Of a DNA stretch of 64,000 nucleotides, positions 1-10,758 are shown in pieces; the first letter of the stretch is position 1, and every line of letters starts with the position of its first letter. Source of the DNA: Symsagittifera roscoffensis (lineage: Eukaryota; Xenacoelomorpha; Acoela; Convolutidae); NCBI RefSeq assembly GCF_963678635.1, contig NC_087070.1:49457467-49521466 (forward strand), in the 5' to 3' direction. The translations under genes were made by a program, and so were the position numbers. Below the pieces are notes generated by a model that was not told the origin of the DNA, made no database searches, and saw only the letters and a program-made list of their open reading frames with translations.

Positions 1-314
1 ATAGATAACACACACATTCTTATGCATAAGCCATCCTAAGTAAATGATGTTGCTCAACGTTTAACTTCGGCCTTGAATGCCATTTAATGAGGAGTCATTT
101 GCGTCTCCAGTGAAGCTGTTATGACTTCATGTAATAAGCGAGAGGTTTGTCTTCGCTTTCTAACCTTAACAACGAGTTGACAAAAAACTTTAATCCACTG
201 ACATCGGGTGCAATTGACACCAATTGGGTAGATACTCCATGAGGAGAACAACTAGAGTCTCAAGATGCAAGCTAGCTTTAGTTAAAAGTGTAACATCGCT
301 ATTGAAAATAAGCC

Positions 315-880
315 ACAGTTGGACCAATTTAATTTAAAAAATTGAGCTGAAAACCTCAGTATTTATGAAAGTGAATTTAAAAAAATCCTAGTTGAATTGT
401 CGAAACTTGACTGATGAAATAACCACTCCGAGCACAATTTCTTTGGAAGTCGGAATAATTCTGCTGAGACAAACTACCGACAAACTAATTGATTTCAGTC
501 AAATAAAAAGACAGGAAAACAAGACTGTGCTATTTGTTAAGTACAAATTGATATTTTTGCATATTGAAAAGATTTAAATAGATCAAACGGCATGCCTCAG
601 TTCAATTTGCAATGAGTTCTAAAACGGATTAAAACTCCTACACGTTAATATCACGAGCCCTAATTATCCCAAATTGGTCAAATTGGCAACATTTGAACCC
701 CATAACGTTACGAGAAATGATCACAGGTTAAATATATATAAATTTTAAAATTTGAGCTCAGGTCAACAGTAAATTTTAAACGATATTAAAAAAACCAGAC
801 CAAAGTTGCTATTTAAAAAGTCAAAAATTATCGGTTGAGAAAACCAACCGAGAAAAATTTTCCGTCATTTTCTTCGAAAT
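315..880 (-). repeat. Repeat A, two adjacent degenerate copies
   Basis: Two successive stretches (about 315-475 and 590-880) match the repeat seen best at 26777-27310. They share the modules 'gatcacaggt', 'gagctcagg', a run ending in 'agtcaaaaatt', and 'ccgagcacaa' in the same order and orientation. Repeat A has no coding capacity that I can see. A copy on the other strand at 28680-29013/45327-45505 is the insertion target of the Polinton. Bases 1-314 hold nothing I can recognise. Confidence 0.6.
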
Positions 881-967
881 AATAATAAACATTGGATCTC
901 AGCTCATTTTTGACTTCTGCTTTGTTCAAACTTTTTGGGATTCACGGAAATTTCTATGGAATTTAGA

Positions 968-1389
968 CAGGGGCGGATCTAGGATTTTCTCGAAGGGGGG
1001 ATTTTCAAAAAATTTTCTAAATTTTTGACGATCATTTTTTAGGTCGACCAAATTGGTTTTTCGAGCTCTCCCAAAGCACTGTTTTGCCCCTATTTTGCCT
1101 AAAGTTTTTGCGCCGCAGGCAAATTTTTGAAAAAACAGTCAAAAAAGCGGTTTTTGGGCACTTTTTGAAAAATTTGGACAAAAAAAAATAGCGTTTTTTT
1201 TTGGCGCGCGCTCCCCCTCAAAGTTAGTATATATTGGCGCCAAAGGCGCCTTTAGAAAAAATTTAGGGTCGGTCGGCCAAAATGGATTTCTGAAAAAGTA
1301 TCAAAGGGGGACCCGTTGGGTCGGCAAGGGGTCGAATCCCTGAGAAAGGGTGGCGTCCACCTCCGCCCCCCCCCCAAAATCCGCCCCTG
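968..1389 (-). mobile_element. hAT-type MITE, complete copy with 8-bp TSD
   Basis: The 422-bp element begins caggggcggatctagg and ends ccgcccctg, an imperfect terminal inverted repeat. It is flanked by the direct repeat aatttaga at 960-967 and 1390-1397. An 8-bp duplication with CAGGGGCGGAT-type ends is typical of hAT DNA transposons. The interior is non-coding and contains a C-rich tract, the motif aaggcgcctttggcgcc on one strand, and gcgcgcgc near the middle. Other copies in the window are at 6970, 7546, 8521, 26216, 54258, 57147, 58160 and 60221. Confidence 0.9.
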
Positions 1390-1527
1390 AATTTAGATCA
1401 TTTACAATGCACAACATAGCTTGTCTTGGAAGTTATCTGGATTCCATAGACATTTCCCTGCTTCCCATAAATTGTTTGAGTTTGTTAATGCTTGATGTTT
1501 ATCAAGATTTTTTTTGAAACTTTCCAG

Positions 1528-2491
1528 ATACTTTGGGGACTATGTGACCTCTCTGCCAATTGCAGAGGATATTTGGCGCAGGGGCCAGCCAAACGACCAG
1601 CCCCTTCTGGAGGAGACCTGTGTTGCCAAGAAGAAACTGCACGCGCGATCTGCGAGGATGAGGGGCGTCGACACATTCAGGTCGGGGGGGGGGGGTTACT
1701 TTCAGTCCCATGACAGTAAGATCGAAAATTTAAAATTCAAAATGTTTCAACCAATTAACGTCTTTTAAACGGCATGGGAGCTGAGACAATTTCTTGCTGA
1801 TTTTTCTCAGACTTCTGAATACTGATTTCTGATTGGCAAAAATAATTAGCGGTTATTTCTTCCTTCTGGAATGAGGGGATTCCCCATTCAGTTCATCAAA
1901 TAGTGAACACATGGAGTGTCATTTTATTAGCTTGATAATTATCACTCAAATTGACAGCAAAACCGGAGAATTGGGAAAAATCCACACAAGCTATGGTAGT
2001 TTTGAGTTTTATCCAAGGGATAAGTGCAAAAAAGGAAGTATTCGGAAAATTTGGATCATTCATTGACAGTTTTTGAGCGAAAGTCGTTTTAGACCGGAGA
2101 ATTATTCAAGCGATTAGTGAAAAAAGCCTAAAATCCGGAAAATTTAACTCTTTTTTTTGTCATTTTGAACAGTAACTGTTATCCGTCTGTTTCATGGAAT
2201 ATTTTCCTCTAATTTCTTATCATTTCCTGGGCTAACTGTCGGCGTATTCTAAATCCGGTTAATGGGGGGGGGTCTCATAGCATACTACCAAAAACGGCAT
2301 TTTTTTGCCAATTTTTGTTTTTCTAAAAAATATATACCTTTTTATGATTTAAGTTATTCCGAGAAGGGTTGATGAAGAAAAAAAAAGAGTAAGTTGAGAT
2401 ACTCCTATATGCTTTCATTTTTAGGTGTGAGTGTACTGGGTGTCCCATGCATTACATCCTGTGCGAAACAGCGGCCTTAACGAACATTTAA
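1528..2491 (+). CDS. Candidate last two exons of an unrecognised cysteine-rich protein
   Basis: Two GC-richer coding islands fit together by phase. The first (1528-1680) follows a pyrimidine-rich acceptor (gaaactttccag) and reads YFGDYVTSLPIAEDIW, later KKKLHARSARMRGVDTF; its end is CAG|GTCGGG with two bases of a codon left over. The second (2425-2491) follows the acceptor ttcatttttag and supplies the missing base, giving R then CECTGCPMHYILCETAALTN and a stop at 2489-2491. The joined C-terminus has four cysteines in a CxCxxC...C pattern, which looks like a secreted or extracellular domain. I do not recognise the family and see no upstream exon in the window. The donor runs into a poly-G tract, which is unusual. 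The intron of 744 bp holds only AT-rich sequence. Confidence 0.5.
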
Positions 2492-3398
2492 GAACAACCG
2501 AGACCACGACGACAACTCAACTGAATTGACCCACATTTCACTTATGGTCCGCTCAAAACAAGCTTCAAAGCGCCGCATTGATGATTTGATCCAAGATATA
2601 AAAATGAAATATTAGGAAAAAGGAAATATTCAGAAATTTGGGTTTATTCTTTGACAGTTTTTGAGCAAAAATTAAAAAGACCCGATTTCAAATATGATTT
2701 TGCTACCTTAGCGTAGCACATACCAGCTTCTTAATATAAAAACCATGATAAAATGTTGTCAAAAACCTATCTGTAACATTTCACCACCGTTTATGTTTTT
2801 ATTTATAAAAAACAGAACATTTGGTTGATTGCCACTACACAACTTTTTTTGTTTTCATGTCTAGTTCTCAATGCTTTTGGTGTTAATGAGGGTTTGAAAA
2901 TGCTAAGGAGCAATAATAAAAAAGCGTCTCAATTTTGGCCGATCAAGTGCGAACGTTTTTTTTTCTTTCATTTCTCAGGTTTCAAGATTTTTAGTTTTGG
3001 GCGAACTAAGGGGGAGAACTCCAGGAATCGTCAGGACTTCAAACGGACACTGGTAAACTCAAACTGATGAATAATCTAGCATTCATAATAAGTTTGGGAT
3101 GGGTAACTTGACTATCTAAGTCGACATGAAATAACTTGATCCGATTTTGATCAAAAAAATTTACCTTTAACAATTTTGACTCAATTACTCTCAATGGACA
3201 TAGAAGTTGCAAATTTTTTTATTTAACGATTAAAATATTGGATTTTTTTCTTCAGGTTTTTGTCTTTTTCTCTGCAAAGATTGAAGATATAGGATTGATA
3301 GTTTAACATAAGCTATAAAAAACTATTCGGAAGAAGCTATAGTCGAATCAAATTTTGACATTATTTCTTTTCATTAACAGCCAGTATATCAGAACTAC
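2492..3398. other. No gene seen
   Basis: AT-rich sequence. A 30-40 bp motif around 2030-2090 (ggaagtattcggaaaatttgg) recurs imperfectly at 2617-2670. The open frame at 2825-3067 lacks an ATG and has no family likeness. Confidence 0.5.
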
Positions 3399-4657
3399 TC
3401 GAAATGAGCTTCCATGGATAATAATCGATTATAACGTGTTTTTTTTTCGGTCTGTCTCTCTAAAACTCTACAAAATCGATTAAGATGGATTAAAGATCGA
3501 TTTCAGTCCAAACAAAAGAGATGTCAAGTTAAAACAATTCAATCGATTATAATCAATTAAAATGGATTTTAATGGGTTATAATGGATTATAAGTTGTTGT
3601 AAAACTGAAACTGAATTTTCCGAAAACCTTTCCGTATACTTGCAAAGCATGAACATTTCAATTAATACTTTGAGATTTCCGTTTGGCTTGTAAAAGTTGT
3701 TGAATTGTATTTTCTTAATTTCTTTTACGGTTTTTTTTTTCAATTGTTTCTTTTATGGGTATCACAACCATTTATCTCCCTTTACCATAACCACCCCAAA
3801 TGTTACCCCCTTGTACACTTTTAATCCACCCTCTCCCATCTTCACTACATCTCGCCTCCTTCTCGATTTTACCCCCAAACACCCCAAGCCCACCTCTACC
3901 TCCTAACATCCTTCCAATGCGTATTTTCAACGTAAAGATTTATTGAAAAAACTTTGAAAACTGCCATGTGGAGGTTGCAGGTGTAGGAAGTATTATGCGT
4001 GGAAAGGGGGTTAGGTGTGGGGGGATGAAGAGGATAAAACATTGAGTTAAATGTGAGGGGATTGGGTAAAAATGGGGGTATTCCACTCGCAAAGGAGTTA
4101 AATGTTTGCTGGATATCGGTTTGCAAACCTTAAGCGGTGGCAAAGTGGTTACGTCTCCGCCTCTAAATCAAAAGGTCGGATTTTCGAGGCCCACCATGGC
4201 CCGTGCTCGTTGCTTGAGGGTGAAGCAACATTACCCAGCCCAAAAAAGTAACCAAAAAAATTACATGTAGTTTTTAAACAGGCGCACAACAGCGGTTCGC
4301 CGTGATGAGCTGTACAGCTCGTGTGTTGGTCCTGTCCTTTCCCCCGTGGATAAATGGTCTTAATTATAATTAAGTAAATGTGAGTAGGTTTAGAAACCAA
4401 GTCGGCTCTGAGTAATGTAGAAAAACTTGCAAATTTTGCAGAAAACTTGGAAATTTTATATACAGTTTAATCCATCAAAACCCAAAATCTCTTTTAATGG
4501 ATTGTAATAGGTTATAATCATTTTAAGTACTTTCAAAAAACTAGATTATGCTGGATTATAAACGATTTTGTGGTAGTATTTAATTATACGCGATTATAAT
4601 GACAGCATTCTTAATTAAAATGGGTTATATTCAATTATTATCCACAGAACCTCATTG
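3399..4657. mobile_element. Small TIR element with TAATCGATTATAA subterminal palindromes
   Basis: The left end (3399-3436) reads cgaaatgag..tggataataatcgattataac. The reverse complement of the right end (about 4622-4657) reads cgcaatgag..tggataataattgaatataac, an imperfect inverted repeat of about 37 bp. Just inside both ends lie several ATTATAATCGATTATAAT-like palindromes (3480-3595 and 4490-4640). The interior holds a pyrimidine-rich then purine-rich block and a tRNA-derived SINE. No transposase is present, so it is a non-autonomous copy. The end design resembles the larger element at 48991-53445. No clear target duplication was found, so the outer limits are approximate. Confidence 0.55.
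4125..4385 (+). mobile_element. tRNA-derived SINE
   Basis: The head resembles a tRNA: a box-A-like tggcaaagtggttacg near 4138 is followed about 40 bases later by a degenerate box-B-like ggtcggattttcgaggcc. It is then followed by a unique body (gagctgtacagctcgtgtg) and an AT-rich tail after gtggataaatgg. It does not fold as a functional tRNA because the acceptor and T arms do not pair well. It sits inside the TIR element at 3399-4657. Confidence 0.6.
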
Positions 4658-4784
4658 CGGGTAAATTCAGTTACTGAAAAAAAACCCGCATAGATGAAGC
4701 CCAACTGACAAAATTGCCATAACCATAACTTAAGATTTTTTGAAAACTTTAGCAAGCTCCTGCAGAAAGCATTAGGCAAAAACA

Positions 4785-5232
4785 AAAAGCAATATCAATT
4801 TTTTCTCCTTGTTTTTTCTCACTCTCCTTCCTTTCTCTAGTCTCCTCTCTCTGTCTCTCTCCTCTCTCTTCTCTAATTGTAATTTTGTAGCTCTTTTGTA
4901 ATCTTGAGTGAAAACCAAAGTTGTGACTTATGAGCCTGCCTGTTGTTTTACTAAACTTTAAAAAAATGAAGTTCAGCTACACAATTGCAGATTGATTGAA
5001 GAATCTGGCGAATACTAACGATATGTTCGGCTCATTTTGCTTGCCTCGCTAGCCATTTCAGCAGGGAATTTAAAGGAAAAAATCGAGGGCAATTTTTATT
5101 ACTTTTAGCAAAATTGAATTGCACTTAACAACGTTTCTGCAGCGGATATTCTCATGATAAAGTGCCAATTAATGAAAAAGTTTTGAAATGTCAGAACAAT
5201 TGAAAATTTCATCAAGCTTCTGCAGAAAGCCT

Positions 5233-5315
<83 letters not shown>

Positions 5316-5335
5316 CTCTCTCTCTCTCTCTCTCA

Positions 5336-5403
<68 letters not shown>

Positions 5404-5405
5404 CT
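4785..5405. repeat. CT/GA microsatellites in a local duplication
   Basis: A short CT-rich tract (4800-4876) and a long (TC)n tract (5235-5405, broken by single variants) each follow a copy of agct(c/t)ctgcagaaagc. This suggests a local duplication of a microsatellite plus flank. The arginine/glutamate-rich open frame on the minus strand is a by-product of the dinucleotide repeat. Confidence 0.9.
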
Positions 5406-6969
5406 CTCTAGTTGGCCGGGCTCTTGGCCAAAGCGTTGCAACAATAACAGTTTGTGTTCTACAAATAGTTTGTGGCTACATTTTGATCAGCTAGCAATAC
5501 GCCTATTGCATTATCTGCTGATTTTTTATCAAACAAAACTGAGTTTAACAGCCTACAATTTTTTTTTTAGAAGTTGAGCAAATGTTCTCAGTTCATTGGA
5601 TGCATAACTGAGATTGGTTAGTCATATTCGGCAACCTTATTTTGTAACATTTTCGAATTTATTTCAGACAAGGTTGGGAATGCCATAAAACAGCCCATCA
5701 AAAAAATTGAATCTCTTAAACTACCCCGCATGTTATTTTGTAAGTAATAATTACCCCTATGAAGTACTAATTAAGTTTTTAATCAAAAAAAGGGAAGAGC
5801 TTAAAATTTTGGTTGTTTTTGCTTTTTCTTCGTCATTTCTTTCAAATATTAAGTAGTCGACTCTCAATGTAAATAGCAAAACATTTGTGCGAGCTGTGGT
5901 TGTGTCCACACAAATTTCGATTCCCCATATTTTGTTTTTGTTGAGAGTTTTCTCTTACACCTTTCAGATAGCTTGTCTCCATAGAAAAAAAAACATTTCA
6001 CTTGCATTCATTTTTGTCTGTTCTGAAAAGGTTAAGACGAAAACTGTGATAAATTGTGAGAATTTTGATACAATCAAAACACGTTATAATTTCCTTTTTG
6101 CTCAACATGACGTTTTTTTTGCTTCAATTACAACTATCTTTGTGAAAAAAAAGAGTATTGAAACAACCATTTTTTTGTAAAATAAAACAAAATTTGTACA
6201 ATTTCAATTCAATTGTTTCGAAACTTCTCAAAACTTTGAAACTGGTCCATTTGAATTATAACGCGAGTTGACAATTTTTAGTATGCTGTTGCAGTATACA
6301 ATGCAGTATGCTGTTATAGCTTTAACAAATTGATCGGACAACGTCTTAAAATTCTGAAATATTTCTAACCTTGAGACAGTGAAAGTTGTATTTTGAATAG
6401 TTTGAATAATTGAAATTCAAACCGAATTTTCAAAACTGCATTCGAATTGTCAAAAAAAATGCAAACCAAAATGATTTGGGTTTTTCAGATGTCAGTTTCC
6501 TAAAACAACTTTAAGCTCTTAAGTTCAAAACAATTTTCATTCAGTAGCAATCTGACATGCAATTTCCTAAAAGAAAAGAATAAATAAAACGACGGCAAAA
6601 GGCAAACACGAAACTTCAAAGAACTATTTCTAAGTAGTTTCAGCTTGAAGTTCAGAGTTATTTAAAAAATTGAAGACGTTGTCCGAAGTATTTGTTAAAT
6701 GCTATACTATAGATATTGGCTGCGTAACCGTTTACGTTGTTACGGACAAAAAAACGTTGAACGTTGAATTGAATGAGCAGTCATTAGATCGATATGAGTC
6801 TGAACAACAATAAATTCTGAGTTCAAAGACAAATTTCAAAAAAATGAGAGCCAGGTTGCTGTACTAATTGAACAAAAACATCTGACTGCAGACATTTCTG
6901 CAAAACTGACTTGCTTCTTGACTTTTTAAATTTTACCCGTTTTTATTTCAAAAAATTTGACATCAGCAG
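5406..6969. other. No gene seen
   Basis: AT-rich sequence. The open frame at 5887-6180 begins at GTG and has low-complexity composition. I see no splice-bounded coding island, RNA gene or recognised repeat. Confidence 0.5.
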
Positions 6970-7266
6970 CAGTAGCGGATTTAGGGAAGGGGGCAGACGC
7001 CACCCCCCCCCCCCCTCAGCGATTCGACCCCTGTCGACCCAAAGGGTCCCCCTTTGTACTATTTTGAGATATCCAGTTTTAGATGACTGACCTTAAATTT
7101 TGGATGAATGAACTAATTTTGATGGGGGAGGATTGCGCCAAAAAAACGCAATTTTTTTGTCTAAATTTCCCAAAAAGTGCATTTTTTGGCCTGTTTTTTA
7201 AAAAAATTGTCCGCGGCGCAGAAATTTTGGTCAATCTAGGGTCTTTATAGTGGAGATCCGCGCCTG
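6970..7266 (+). mobile_element. hAT-type MITE, internally shortened, with 8-bp TSD
   Basis: It begins cagtagcggatttaggg and ends gatccgcgcctg, and is flanked by atcagcag at 6962-6969 and 7267-7274. At 297 bp it is shorter than the 414-422 bp copies, so part of the interior is missing. The left breakpoint of the 4.25-kb tandem duplication falls inside it at 7045, so only its right part recurs at 11292-11513. Confidence 0.85.
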
Positions 7267-7545
7267 ATCAGCAGATAAACTGTTTCAAGAGAACTTCCAT
7301 TTTTTTTTCCAATTGTGGAAAGTGTACATTTTGCTAACTCGAGTTGTTTTCTTAACACAGACAAACCTGAACAATCCCGAATAGGTTGTTAAATAAAGTT
7401 TTTCAGATCAAAGAATTTTAAAAAAATTTTCATGCTTTCAAACGTTTTTCAACACTGTGAAATGCCGCAAAGATTAGGTAAAATCTCATTATTTTGTACT
7501 TAACTCTTTTAACTTCTAGACTAAATGAAAAGATAGGTTAATAGG

Positions 7546-7760
7546 CAGGGGCGGATTCGACCTCTTATCAATCAAAAAGTCCTCCTTCACTATGCTTTAA
7601 TGACATCTTTTTTTGGTCGAAGAACCCTAAAAATCTCCTAAACGCTCCTTGGACGCCAATACGTACAAGTATTGAAGGAAAGCGCGCGCCAAAAAACGCA
7701 ATTATTTGGTCTAAGTCTTCCAAAAAGTGCCAAAAAACGGCATGAAAACACTGCTTTTGA
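7546..7760 (+). mobile_element. hAT-type MITE fragment (repeats at about 11793-12007)
   Basis: A caggggcggatt start, an interior with gcgcgcgccaaaaaacgcaa and a gtgccaaaaaacgg stretch place it in the same family as 968-1389. The right end is missing. The tandem duplication carries a second copy in unit 2. Between this fragment and 8520 I see no gene. Confidence 0.7.
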
Positions 7761-8520
7761 TTCTTAGATTGGCTTACTCGTTTGAAGGTATGTCAACAAA
7801 TTTCTGTAAAGTCGAATATGGTATCATATTGAAGATTCCAGAAAAGTTCTTCCAACAACAATTTAGACTCTTCGAACTAAAATTGTTTTTGGATAATATT
7901 AAGAAGGAAGATACAATGAAACAACTTTTAAAAAATAATAATACAGGTTTTAATTCGCTTTAGTATCACCTGTCGCATATTTTTCGACAAATCATTTATT
8001 TTGATAGCTTTGGGAGAAAAATTGATGGAATATTTTGTAGTTCTTACACAGCAACCGGTATTATTTTCTATATCAAGAAAATAGATTCACGCCTGTAATT
8101 TCAGTTTTAGCCTATTTTTGTACTGCCGTTTTTGATATATTTTTTTAAAATAATCGTTTATATTGCTCACAGATTTTCACAAGCTTTATCTTGAAATTCT
8201 TGAGCGAGCAATCAAAGGCAGCTAGTTTTATCAAAAAACTGACACAAGATAACCAACGGAACAACGTAAACTTACATCTATTAAAACCTCACATAAATCT
8301 TCTGACTTCACTCATGGGAGTCATATGATTGTTCTACCCATTAATACGGAATAACAAACAACTTCCCAAAATTAAGTTTAACAAAAAACCCTATTAGTGA
8401 GGCTTTATGATGAATCAGTTTTCTTGGCCGTAATGTGAACTACTTGAAAAATTCCCCGGAATAAAAAAATATTGGTGGTTCATTTCTTCAGTTCTTCGAA
8501 TAAATTTGAACGTGTTGTCG

Positions 8521-8926
8521 CAAAGGCAAATCAAGAGTTTTCTTGAGGGGAGAAGGCGCAGTTTTTCAAAAAAATTTCAAAAATTTTGTCGAACTTCTTT
8601 TTAGGTTGACCAACTTGATGTTCCGAGCACTCCCAGAACAATAAAAAGACTCTATTCTTAGCAAAAATTTAGCGCTGCAGGCAAATTTTTGAAAAAAAAA
8701 ACAGGTCAAAAAAGCAGTTTTTGGGCATTTTTGGAAAATTTTGACCAAAATTGCGTCTTTTTTGGGGCGCGCTCTCATTTGAAAGTAGTAAAATAAAACT
8801 TTTAGGGTTGGTCGGCCTAAAATGGATGTCATAAAACAAAATCAAAAGGGGGAGCCTTTGGTTGGCGAGAGGGTCAACTCCCTAAGGAGAGGGCGTATCC
8901 GCCCCCACCCCCTAAGTCCACCCCTG
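8521..8926 (-). mobile_element. hAT-type MITE with 8-bp TSD (unit 1)
   Basis: Flanked by tgttgtcg at 8513-8520 and 8927-8934. The right end (cacccctg) is canonical; the left end (caaaggcaaatcaagag) has drifted but still aligns with caggggcggatctagg. It lies about 560 bp upstream of the carbonic anhydrase start. The same element is present in unit 2 at 12768-13173. Confidence 0.85.
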
Positions 8927-9371
8927 TGTTGTCGTAATATTGCGGTCTTTCTTCTGTTTTTTGTCAGTTCAGTTCATGCTAAGTCTAATATCGTTTGAAG
9001 GGGTATGACAAAATGCATGTTCAAGCCACAGAAGTTTATTCATTTTTTGTTAATTGTGAGGCGTAACGTATTCTTTACTTTCTTGCAAAGCTTGCTCGCG
9101 GTACCATGCTGGTTTGTATTGTATTTTTCAACCATTAGATTAAATAATCATAACTTGAGCTAATCGGTTTTGTGTGTAAAAAATCAAAACAGCGTTTGTC
9201 ATGTGCGCTTTTAAAAAATCTGAACCAGCCGAAAGTTCAAACTTTGGCGACTTGCGAAACGCATGTAGCTTGAAATGATGAACACACCTCTCTGAATACA
9301 GAAGAAATCTCATCTCAGATTGGTTAATAATTTGATACACCTTTCAGCAGTCATTACAGCCGGAGAAAACT

Positions 9372-9395
9372 TATAACTAACTTTATTTATCGCAG
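9372..9395 (+). promoter_or_regulatory. Likely 3' splice site ahead of the carbonic anhydrase coding exon (unit 1)
   Basis: The sequence taactaac followed by a pyrimidine-rich stretch and cgcag|aag matches a branch point plus acceptor. It would make the whole coding sequence one exon preceded by a non-coding 5' exon. The same signal is at 13622-13645 in unit 2. I could not place the first exon or the promoter. Confidence 0.4.
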
Positions 9396-9484
9396 AAGTA
9401 AAATACAATCGAGTTGTTCTGCTGCCGAACTAAAATTGTTAATTCAACAAAAAATTGAAAAATTTTGCCTAGTATAAAATCATC

Positions 9485-10261
9485 ATGAGTTTCGACGATT
9501 CTTGGCATCACAGCAGCCAGTTTGCCTGGCCGAAACAGTTTCCAGTGTCGATCACAGGTGCCCGTCAATCCCCAATTGACATCAAAGAAAAAGATGCCGA
9601 CAAAGTGCTTCTTCCCCAGTTCAACCTGAAATGCGTCGAAGGAGATCCGAACGCGAACTGGACCATGACGAATAATGGACACACTTTGAGTTTGGCTCCC
9701 GCAGCTGGTTGCAAGTGGCAGTTGTCTGGAAGTCTTCTCCAGGGGAACTATATCCTGGACCATTTCCACAGTCATTGGGGAGAGAGCGGGGACTATGGAT
9801 GTGAACACTTGATTGAGGGTCAGTCTTATGCAGGCGAGACCCACTTTGTCTTCAAATGGGCACCCAATCAGGGTAAAGAAGTCAAAGATGCCGCCGCAGT
9901 TTGGGGTATAATGATGGACGAGTCGCCTCAAAGTGACCCGAACGCGCAGAAAATATTCGATGACATCATCGGCAAAAACATTAGCAAGGTCATCAAGCCC
10001 GGCTCTACTCAGATCCCAGCGCTGGACTTCGCGACTCTGGTCCCGGCCGGACAGTCCGAATACTACGCCTACCAGGGATCCCTGACAACTCCTCCTTTTG
10101 CCGAAGTGGTGTTGCACATCGTCTTCAAGAACCCAGTCAAGGTGTCCAAGAAGTACATGGATAAACTGCGCAGTCTGGGAGATCTGAGAGGGGGGAAAAC
10201 GGAGGCGAACTACCGATGGATCCAGCCTCTGAACGGCCGAAAGATTTTCTGGTCCTGCTGA
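9485..10261 (+). CDS. Alpha carbonic anhydrase, cytosolic type (copy 1)
   Basis: 258 codons, close to the 260 residues of vertebrate carbonic anhydrase II, with no signal peptide or membrane anchor; it should act in the cytosol, interconverting CO2 and bicarbonate. Three zinc-ligand histidines are visible: H95 and H97 in FHSHWG and H120 in GETHFVF. The proton-shuttle histidine is H66 (NNGH), and the gate-keeper threonine T201 is in SLTTPP. RQSPIDI near the start and QPLNGR near the end are family landmarks. The ATG is the first in frame and matches the family's N-terminus. The coding region is uninterrupted and GC-richer than its surroundings. An intronless coding region may mean a retrocopy origin or simple intron loss. 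The long opposite-strand frame (9383-10300) is a shadow. Confidence 0.95.
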   Translation: MSFDDSWHHSSQFAWPKQFPVSITGARQSPIDIKEKDADKVLLPQFNLKCVEGDPNANWTMTNNGHTLSLAPAAGCKWQLSGSLLQGNYILDHFHSHWGESGDYGCEHLIEGQSYAGETHFVFKWAPNQGKEVKDAAAVWGIMMDESPQSDPNAQKIFDDIIGKNISKVIKPGSTQIPALDFATLVPAGQSEYYAYQGSLTTPPFAEVVLHIVFKNPVKVSKKYMDKLRSLGDLRGGKTEANYRWIQPLNGRKIFWSC

Positions 10262-10428
10262 TTTCAAACTGGAGCTGAGTTTGAAGAAGATGTTGATCAT
10301 ATAAAAAACTGCTTTGAAATACTGTAGCTTTTATAAGTTATTATTCATGATTATGTATTTTTTATATGCTGTTGATGCCATTTCCAGAGCTTATATTTGT
10401 AAACTCAAGTAAACTTTTTAAACGTTTC

Positions 10429-10434
10429 AATAAA
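10429..10434 (+). terminator. Polyadenylation signal of carbonic anhydrase copy 1
   Basis: AATAAA 168 bases after the stop codon, in an otherwise AT-rich 3' untranslated region. The match in unit 2 is at 14679-14684. Confidence 0.6.
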
Positions 10435-10758
10435 CTAAACAGCATAATTTGATTTTTATTATTGAGTTTTTTTGAGTTTTTAGGCTGTAGAATAATAAAT
10501 GTGGCCACAAGGTGTTCATTTTTTTGTTCATGAAATTTGATTGGATTGACGATCATAATCTCTCGAAGCATTCGTTCTGTGAAATATAATCTGACACTTC
10601 AGTTTCGGTATCCCAAAAGTGTGAAAATCAGAACGAGTTGAAGTTTTTGTCCTAGTTCAAAACAACAGGTCAGCTTGATGGCCAAAGCATTACCTCGCCC
10701 AATAAAATGTTCCCTTGCTGATAAGTTTCAAGTGTTTGATTTTGTGGGTGACTGATTG

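Noticed and set aside
2825-3067. Secreted-looking 80-codon frame
   Set aside because: Starts at TTG, has no upstream acceptor I trust and loses any coding character after the hydrophobic start.
4130-4210. tRNA gene
   Set aside because: A-box and B-box-like motifs exist, but arms do not pair and a SINE body follows.
5232-5405. CRISPR-like array
   Set aside because: A dinucleotide microsatellite, not spaced repeats; the genome is eukaryotic.
5232-5444. Arginine/glutamate-rich minus-strand frame
   Set aside because: Direct translation of the CT/GA microsatellite.
9383-10300. 305-codon open frame antisense to carbonic anhydrase (also 13633-14550)
   Set aside because: It lies fully over the carbonic anhydrase gene, has no family likeness, and is identical in both units only because the units are identical. 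The sense strand has all catalytic residues.
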